This document shows, piece by piece, positions 1-5,055 of a stretch of DNA of 5,055 nucleotides (its first letter is position 1; the number at the start of each line of letters is the position of its first letter). A program made the position numbers and the translations under genes. The stretch covers positions 1-5,055 of the forward strand of contig PIVH01000757.1 in NCBI GenBank assembly GCA_003354225.1. Reading direction: 5' to 3'. This stretch comes from Globobulimina sp. Taxonomy: Eukaryota > Foraminifera > Rotaliida. The notes under the pieces are model-generated. The model worked only from the letters and a program-made list of their open reading frames with translations, did not search any database and was not told where the DNA came from.

Positions 1-905
1 TTTATTCAGAAAACAATTATGAAAGTCAGTATTTGTTGAATGATTACAATCATTTATTATTTGCACATAAAAATGAATTTGAAGATATTTATAATGCATT
101 GATAGAACATTGTTATAAAGATACAATATGCAACATATGCGACTGTATTATGATGAAACGGAATCAACGAAACAGATCAATCTATAAAACAAACGATAAA
201 AAATTAGAAGAAATGTATTTCAGTCAAAATGCAGTTAAACAGCAATTGCTTGATCGTGTCCATTCTTATTTTTTCCATACATTTGATATTGCATTCAAAT
301 TTACAATGAAAGAAAAGCAAACTATGTTGAGTACAGAATGTAAAACTGCTGCAAATGATAGCAATTCCACTCGTGATTTTAATGTGTGTCGCATTAATCA
401 GCTCATAAAATCAAAACAAAATCTGTATCAAAACGCGGAAGGATTGGAAAGGTTAAATGGGAATTGTGACTACAATAAATTTATGTTGCAAACTGAAGAA
501 AAAAAAGATTCACATACGGCCGATGCATATAGTTATGGCTACAGGTATTTTTATTGGGATTATTATAAAAATAATACCACTGTACAAGATGATGCGCATT
601 ATGCCAGTTACAATGTTTGTTGGTCAGTCCCCTCAGCAAACGACGTCAATTCAACTGTCGGTTTTTGGTACATCTCACAAAAATATGGTGATTTTAAACA
701 GGAAATGTTATTTAATACAATATGTACTGTGAGTAAATTACAATGGATTAATTTGATGAAAACTGCCCAGGTTCATTTATTATCCAACATTGTCGGAGCA
801 ATGAGTTGTCCACGAACAAAATCAGCGGAGTATTATGGAATGAAAAGAGGAGATCCTGTCACAGCAAATCATTTAATAGCAATGATGCTGTATTGTAATT
901 TTGAT
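1..905 (+). CDS. Exon of ART-like protein gene (N-terminal part, 5'-truncated by window)
   Basis: This is the upstream exon of a gene that continues at 993. The frame is open from the window edge (first full codon at 3), so the true start lies outside. The TTG at 33 is not a credible start. The visible part encodes about 301 residues. It has no domain I can name: a Cys-containing stretch (CNICDC) near residues 43-48, a Tyr/Trp-rich stretch around residues 175-200, and a conserved-looking end, YYGMKRGDPVTANHL, near residues 279-293. The exon ends with GAT (Asp) at 903-905, immediately before a GTATGT donor. Without splicing, the frame would stop at TGA 915-917. Removing 906-992 rejoins the same frame to exon 2, giving a smooth junction (CNFD followed by ELQFRFSQTFR). 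From memory, similar sequence precedes the ART core in a large family of protist hypothetical proteins. Its role is unknown. I am confident that it is coding and less sure of the function. Confidence 0.8.
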
Positions 906-992
906 GTATGTTTATGATCATTTTTTTGCTGTTCTCAGCGTTATTTGTGTATCTTCTGAACATATACAAGAATAAAACAATGCATTATACAG
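906..992 (+). other. Spliceosomal intron, 87 bp, phase 0
   Basis: The donor is GTATGT at 906-911 and the acceptor is TATACAG ending at 992. The span contains an in-frame TGA at 915-917 and a T-rich stretch (TTTTTTTGCTGTT at about 921-933). Its length is a multiple of three, so both flanking exons stay in one frame. After removal, exon 2 opens with 21 codons before the ATG at 1056 without a stop, and the junction reads as one continuous protein. The boundaries are inferred from protein continuity and splice consensus, not from transcript data. Confidence 0.82.
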
Positions 993-2138
993 GAACTTCA
1001 ATTTAGATTTTCACAAACATTTCGTCACGAAAATCCAAATGAAACTGATGAAGCAATGAAAAATCGCCACAGAAATTATTGTTTTTTGGGGAAATTACTG
1101 CGTGAAATGGTTGAATGTTTTGGCTTACAATTTGCTGCTAAATCACATATTACATTGTTTCATGGCGTAAATAAATATTTTACATTTTCATCAATGTCTG
1201 CATATATTAAAGGTCCATTAAGCGCCACAACTAAGTTTAGTGTAGCTGCTGTTTTCAGCGATCAGAGAGGAATGGTGTTGGAACTCGATTTGGATCCAAT
1301 GGATTGGCGATTTGCTTACAATGAAGATGCAGATACTTTAAAACGTATTTGTTGTGTTGATTGTTCGTGGATAAGTGCGTATAGCTCGGAACAAGAAGTA
1401 TTTTTCATTGGTGGTTTGTATCGTTTTACGTTCAACACAATTATTGAATGTCCGAGTAATAATTATATTGAATATATCGAAGGATTGAAACAAATGTGTT
1501 ATTGTATGGGTATTAATAGTTATTATGATATTGCAACTACAAAAGATGAAAAGCAAATGGTGTTTAGATTATTATCTCACGAATTAAGCAGATATTATCC
1601 AAATCATAAACATGCCCATGAGTTTGTGAGTTGTCCTGCTTATTTCAAAAATTTATTACATAGACACTGCCAAAATATTTCACGTATGCATTTTTCTGGA
1701 AATGAGCTCGAGAGTAAAGTGCATGAATATTTGTTCAAATTTGATGATGGCTGGATTAATATTAATTTGATAACGACATTATTCCCAAATATTCAATGTA
1801 TTGGATATGATGCAACGAAAATGAATATTTCCTTTTTGAAACAATCATCAATTTACAAATCGATGTTAGGATTCTTGAAATATAAACATTCAACAACGGA
1901 ATTAAGAGTGGTTCAAATGATTTGTTTACCAAAATACGTAGAGGAAATGGGAAAATATACAGAGTTTTATCAAAAAGATTTTTTGCAATATGGGTGGATT
2001 GTTTATGCACAAGCACATGCGAAGGAAAATACTAATAAAGGATCTGAAGATAAAGTGATAGCGTTTTTGAGAATAGAAGCAATCAGAAATTTGCCGCATA
2101 ACATGGCGGAAGCTGTTAGGTCACAGTATAATGTGTAA
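993..2138 (+). CDS. Exon of ART-like protein gene (ADP-ribosyltransferase-like core and C-terminus)
   Basis: This downstream exon encodes 381 residues plus a TAA stop at 2136-2138. The ATG at 1056 is internal, because the frame is open back to the splice acceptor. The ART-like core shows three ordered motifs. A first-strand LFHGVN has its His codon at 1161. A second motif, PLSATTKFSVA, has S-x-T-T at about 1221-1232. A third motif, SSEQEVFFIGG, has the E-x-E codons at 1389-1397. The S-T-T and E-x-E motifs recall the arginine-type (R-S-E) clade of mono-ADP-ribosyltransferases, which move ADP-ribose from NAD+ to proteins. The usual first Arg is replaced by His, as in H-Y-E enzymes. Whether the protein is active is an inference. 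About 200 residues after the core have no recognised domain. I see no signal peptide or membrane segment in this exon. The next gene starts 31 bp downstream on the same strand. Confidence 0.82.
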   Translation, partial: ELQFRFSQTFRHENPNETDEAMKNRHRNYCFLGKLLREMVECFGLQFAAKSHITLFHGVNKYFTFSSMSAYIKGPLSATTKFSVAAVFSDQRGMVLELDLDPMDWRFAYNEDADTLKRICCVDCSWISAYSSEQEVFFIGGLYRFTFNTIIECPSNNYIEYIEGLKQMCYCMGINSYYDIATTKDEKQMVFRLLSHELSRYYPNHKHAHEFVSCPAYFKNLLHRHCQNISRMHFSGNELESKVHEYLFKFDDGWININLITTLFPNIQCIGYDATKMNISFLKQSSIYKSMLGFLKYKHSTTELRVVQMICLPKYVEEMGKYTEFYQKDFLQYGWIVYAQAHAKENTNKGSEDKVIAFLRIEAIRNLPHNMAEAVRSQYNV

Positions 2139-2144
2139 TGTGTA
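2131..2144 (+). repeat. Two tandem 7-bp units across the ART-like gene stop codon
   Basis: ATGTGTA occurs twice in a row, and the TAA stop (2136-2138) lies across the junction of the two units. It is short and may be a replication-slippage duplication or chance. It matters only because it sits in the very short gap between two genes. Confidence 0.4.
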
Positions 2145-2169
2145 ATTAAGTTGACAGTTTTATTTCGCA

Positions 2170-3666
2170 ATGTTCTGTACGGACAATCCTTGTCTTGTTT
2201 TATTAATATGGATATTTATGTTGATTATCTCACCATTAGTCATTGTTTTAATGCTTTTATCATCCATCGTTTACCGAATTTATAATACAATAACCTGTCA
2301 ATTAGTATGCTGTAATAAAATGGAGGATGAGTTCGGTGATAGATTTGATACTTCTGCGCAACATTATGATCATAAAAATGGAATTTTCCAAAATTATTGG
2401 AATTCGTTTCAACAAATAAAATGGTATCAAGGGTTAATACTAATGCTGTATGATCTTCGTGCACCAAAAAAACTCGATTATGAATGTAATGAAAAAGCAT
2501 CAAAAGATACGTTAGAATATGAAAGAATAAATTGGGATGAAATAAACTCATTCCATGCAGATAATAATTGTAATAATAAAATAAATTATGTATGGTTTGG
2601 CCACTCGTCGTGTTTAATTCAAGTGGATGGTTTTAACATATTAACAGATCCAATATTTAGTGATCGATGCAGTGCCTTTCAATTTATGGGACCCAAAAGA
2701 TTTGACAAGATTGCGTCATATCGAGATGATATTTATAAATCATTGCCAATTATTGATGTTGTGGTAATATCGCATGATCACTATGATCATTTGGATTATA
2801 ATACAGTAAATATATTGAATAAAGCAAATAAAATAAAATATTTTGCTGTGCCGTTACGAATCAGATCGTGGTTAATTAAGAAATGTAACATCTCAGCAAA
2901 TAAAATAATTGAATTAGATTGGTATTATTCAACAATAATAAATAAAAAAGGTACAGTACTGTAAATTGTAAAATATGTTTTGTTTCTACATACGTTGACA
3001 ATTAATATCGCCATAAAAGGATTTAATTCGAAAGAGTTTGAAATAAGAAAAGAAAGCATCCTAAATATTAACAATAACAATAATAATAGTGATGATAGCG
3101 GATATTATCAAGCTTTGTATGAAAACGAAGAAGCAAAAATAAGTGATAATGAGTGTGGTTTAATGGATGATGAATTAAAATTAATTTGTGTTCCAACGCA
3201 GCATTTTAGCGGAAGGACATTATACGATCGATGTTATCGTTTATGGTGTGGATGGATTATAATTTCCAAGAATAATAAAAAAATATATTTTGGTGGTGAT
3301 ACCGGATGTTGTTCTGTGCCAAGAAAAGACAATTTGTTACACGATGATTGTGACGAATTAAAATGTTGTCCGGTTTTTGCAGAAATTGGTGATAAATATG
3401 GTCCGTTTGATTTAGGTTTAATACCAATTGGCGCATATTCACCGCGATGGTTTATGAGCCGCGTTCATTTGAATCCATTTGATGCATGTTTTGTTCATCA
3501 AAAAATTAAATCAAAAAAATCGATTGCAATTCATTGGGGCACATTTTATTTGACTGATGAGGATTATGATGAACCACCAAAAAAATTGGAGCAAGCAAAG
3601 GGAAAATATAACATTAAAGAAAATGATTTTGTTGTTGTCAAACATGGTTCAATCACACAAATATAG
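2170..3666 (+). CDS. NAPEPLD: NAPE-PLD-like metallo-beta-lactamase phospholipase (probable intron inside)
   Basis: The product resembles N-acyl-phosphatidylethanolamine-hydrolysing phospholipase D, which releases N-acylethanolamines and phosphatidate at membranes. The start is the first ATG after an in-frame TGA at 2152. Residues 8-38 are a strong hydrophobic segment, a likely membrane anchor. Domain motifs follow in order: FGHSS (144-148), LTDPIF (158-163, Asp160), QFMGPKRF (171-178), and metal-binding HDHYDH (202-207, codons from 2773). After the interruption come PTQHFSGRT (His codon 3202), GGDTG (Asp codon 3298), IPIGAY and PRWFM, RVHLNP (His codon 3466), and IHWGTF (His codon 3532). All dinuclear-zinc ligands known in the human enzyme are present. 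A TAA at 2962 breaks the frame between motifs, and the same frame resumes. A short intron is the simplest explanation and would give about 470 residues, against 393 in human. Oddities are an Asn/Asp-rich linker (3061-3105) and a Cys-rich insert after GDTGC. The family call is very secure; the exact exon structure is not. Confidence 0.9.
2951..3047 (+). other. Probable short intron within the NAPE-PLD-like gene (exact ends uncertain)
   Basis: The reading frame stops at TAA 2962-2964, yet the same frame continues the same enzyme domain downstream. Frame-keeping GT...AG pairs include 2951-3019 (69 bp, GTACAG...AAAAG), 2951-3034 (84 bp), and 2961-3047 (87 bp, GTAAAT...ATAAG). The third has the better donor and the same length as the intron at 906-992. 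The stretch 2971-3016 is T-rich and noncoding in appearance. No candidate has a strong CAG or TAG acceptor. A nonsense mutation or sequence error remains possible. Confidence 0.6.
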
Positions 3667-3821
3667 ACGCTGCTCACTTGTTATTTATAGAATATTATCG
3701 AGATATCAACATGTACCATTTTTCTTTGAGAGAGACACATATTCTTTTCAATACATCAGCCTTGCACAGACAGCTAGTACAGACAGGTTAGTCCATCAAA
3801 AATTGTCACCGTTAATATTAA
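3667..3821 (+). other. Intergenic stretch with no recognised gene
   Basis: This 155-bp stretch lies between the NAPE-PLD-like stop (TAG 3664-3666) and the first ATG of the endonuclease remnant. A frame runs open through it to 3922 but gives no recognisable protein. It could hold a shifted N-terminal piece of the endonuclease. The octamer ACAGACAG occurs twice, 13 bp apart (3766-3773 and 3779-3786). No AATAAA polyadenylation signal is visible. Confidence 0.5.
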
Positions 3822-4868
3822 ATGCTGTCAAGCTTGCTCCATTTGCAAAGAACCGCTCGATTGTGCTGTATTGTTTATACTATACCAAAAGCTACCTTTG
3901 CGAAATATGTAGTGAATCATGAATTTTTGGATAATGGACTCATTTCTCATCATCACGCATGGTTTTGGGGGTTATTCTTAACAGATGGTTGTGTTGATAC
4001 TAAAGCAAATGGATATGCTTCGATCTTGCTTCAAATGGGATCAGAGATATGATGCTTATCCCATGTTAAATTCCATCAGAAAGATTACAAATAGCTCACA
4101 CCCGATCAGCTTTGGACAAACTAAACGTAAATACTATAATTGCAAGTTTTACATCCATTCAAAGGCATTCACAACCTCAGTAATAAAGATGTTGGATTGC
4201 AATCAACGAAGAAAAACATTCGATTTGAAATTTCCTGAGTTAATCGAACCAGAATATTTTCCGTCTCTTATTCGTGGCATTGTTGATGGAGATGGATGTT
4301 GGGTCATCAATCAATATCATGGTGGAACAATGTGGTTGAAAATAACATCTGCCAATCAAATGTTTTTGGAATCCATTAAGGATGTGATCAATAAGTATTG
4401 TCTTAACACCAACGAAAATAGAGGGACAATATCACGTCGTGGAGATTGTAACTGTTATGACTTACAATATTTTAGTTCTATGGAATGCAAAACAATCGGA
4501 GAATGATGTATCAACCTCAACATATCGATGATGGCATGTATTTGAAGAAGAAATATTCGAGGTATTTATTGTTGCAGAGCTTGTTTCCCTATGCTAAGTT
4601 CATGAAACCAGCTGACAGAATGCCAATCACGCAGCAATTTATGAAGGACGAAGCCAAAGAACAAATAAACACATTGAATTCACTAATATTGATGAGTAAA
4701 AATCAAATTATGACACCTGAACATTTTAGATTTGCTCCATCCTTTCATAAAGCTGTAGCATATCACCACACTGATTATACTAATTGTCAAAATCATTGTC
4801 GCTCAGTTTCTTTTCATAATCATTGTCGTTTTTTAGGAATTCCAGGACTTTTAGAACTTTGCCTCTGA
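3822..4868 (+). pseudogene. Decayed two-motif LAGLIDADG homing-endonuclease-like gene
   Basis: LAGLIDADG proteins are site-specific DNA endonucleases whose two motif helices form the dimer-like core, each ending in a catalytic acidic residue. Here the first motif, WFWGLFLTDGCVD, is in one frame (3960-3998). The second, SLIRGIVDGDGCWV, is in another (4264-4305), about 100 residues later. That spacing is normal for a single-chain enzyme. Homology runs through three frame segments. The first is 3822 to about 4020, ending at TGA 4050. The second runs from about 4024 (CFKWDQRYDAYPML) to TGA 4504. The third runs from about 4500 (MMYQPQHIDDGMYLKKKY) to TGA 4866-4868. This implies one frameshift between about 4005 and 4030 and another near 4497-4506. 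At the second, a single missing base would explain the change of frame. TAA at 3819 lies just before the first ATG, so the true N-terminus may also be shifted. Both motif aspartates survive. The last 60 or so codons are doubtful and run into the inverted repeat at 4811. Sequencing error is an alternative to decay. Confidence 0.72.
4787..4828 (+). repeat. Two direct copies of a 15-bp unit, 27-bp period
   Basis: TCAAAATCATTGTCG (4787-4801) and TCATAATCATTGTCG (4814-4828) match at 14 of 15 positions. A third copy lies in reverse orientation in the right arm of the foldback at 5031-5050. The unit may be a partial duplication of the foldback element's end. Confidence 0.5.
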
Positions 4869-5050
4869 ACAGAAATCAATTGCTGGCTGACAAAAACGTT
4901 ATAAGGTAACAAATGCGTTGCTGTTTGACAGAAAACCCTGCTCAAAACCTTGAGAAACGTTTTTATCTGCAGCGGGACGGAAGAATCGCAAAGTTCCAAA
5001 ATCCCAAAAGTCTATGGATCCTAAAACATGAACGACAATGATTATGAAAA
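4811..5050. repeat. Imperfect inverted-repeat (foldback / MITE-like) element, about 240 bp
   Basis: The outer 20 bp, TTTTCATAATCATTGTCGTT (4811-4830), is a perfect reverse complement of 5031-5050. Moving inwards, further blocks pair in the same order. TTTTAGGA (4831-4838) pairs with 5019-5026, GACTTTT (4846-4852) with 5006-5012, and GAACTTTGC (4854-4862) with 4988-4996. The arms are therefore about 52 and 63 bp with small indels, around a 125-bp centre. A nested 9-bp pair, AAAAACGTT (4892-4900) with 4956-4964, lies inside. No protein is encoded in the centre. Flanking bases show no target-site duplication that I can see, and the window ends 5 bp after the right arm. It could be a nonautonomous terminal-inverted-repeat element or a collapsed inverted duplication. 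Confidence 0.6.
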
Positions 5051-5055
5051 TATGT
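4869..5055 (+). other. Noncoding right edge of window
   Basis: Past the last stop of the endonuclease remnant I see no gene. The stretch is the centre and right arm of the inverted repeat. It includes a small stem, CTCAA/TTGAG (4941-4954), and looks less A+T-rich than the neighbouring genes. Confidence 0.5.

Noticed and set aside
457-732. A + strand open frame of 91 codons overlapping the first exon
   Set aside because: It lies in a different frame wholly inside the ART-like exon, and its product has biased composition with no recognisable motif.
1056-1058. ATG as the start of a separate gene
   Set aside because: The frame is open upstream to a good splice acceptor at 992, and the peptide from 993 continues exon 1 naturally.
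1338-1556. Minus-strand frame opposite the ART core
   Set aside because: It lies antisense to well-supported coding sequence and shows no motif. The minus-strand frames at 1762-2016, 2240-2551 and 3257-3442 were dismissed for the same reason.
2139-2169. Prokaryotic operon spacing
   Set aside because: There is no ribosome-binding site before ATG 2170, and both flanking genes show evidence of introns, so the short gap is treated as eukaryotic compactness.
2962-2964. TAA read as a sense codon (variant genetic code)
   Set aside because: TAA also ends the ART-like gene at 2136, and no other in-frame TAA occurs within the coding exons. A short intron or a single mutation is simpler.
3557-3922. 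A + strand frame running from the end of the NAPE-PLD-like gene into the endonuclease relic
   Set aside because: Its first part is a shifted-frame shadow of the enzyme's conserved C-terminus and the rest matches nothing I know, although a shifted endonuclease N-terminus cannot be excluded.
3822-4500. Intein (protein-splicing element)
   Set aside because: Only the endonuclease core is visible. I found no N-terminal Cys block and no C-terminal His-Asn block in any frame, and no split host protein.
4787-4828. CRISPR-like array
   Set aside because: There are only two short imperfect copies, no regular spacers, and the setting appears eukaryotic.

Overview
This A+T-rich window looks like nuclear DNA of a microbial eukaryote. 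One intron is supported by protein continuity and a second is likely. The coding segments have no bacterial ribosome-binding sites. One gene is a membrane-anchored relative of the eukaryotic NAPE-PLD enzymes. From memory only, the first protein (ART-like) and the LAGLIDADG remnant resemble expanded families in amoeboid protists such as the foraminiferan Reticulomyxa. I treat that as a weak taxonomic hint.

Layout, all on the + strand. (1) Positions 1-2138 hold the 3' part of a large two-exon gene. Exon 1 is open at the left edge, an 87-bp GTATGT...ACAG intron lies at 906-992, and exon 2 runs 993-2138. Exon 2 carries an ADP-ribosyltransferase-like (ART) core with a His-Gly first motif, an S-x-T-T second motif and an E-x-E third motif. 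(2) Only 31 bp downstream, 2170-3666 encodes an N-acyl-phosphatidylethanolamine-hydrolysing phospholipase D (metallo-beta-lactamase fold). It has an N-terminal membrane segment and all the metal-ligand motifs. A single in-frame TAA at 2962, in the middle of the domain, is best explained by a short intron at about 2951-3047. (3) Positions 3667-3821 hold no gene that I can identify. (4) Positions 3822-4868 hold a decayed two-motif LAGLIDADG homing-endonuclease-like gene, broken by at least two frameshifts. (5) Positions 4811-5050 form an imperfect inverted repeat with a perfect 20-bp outer arm, about 240 bp overall. It resembles a foldback or MITE-like element and overlaps the end of the endonuclease remnant.

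The two intact genes, ART-like and NAPE-PLD-like, are close together. Nothing in the sequence shows that they share a pathway. The right third of the window looks like mobile or repeat-derived DNA. The points most worth checking are the mixed-motif ART protein, the structure of the NAPE-PLD gene (intron and lineage-specific inserts), and the degenerate endonuclease with its adjoining foldback repeat.
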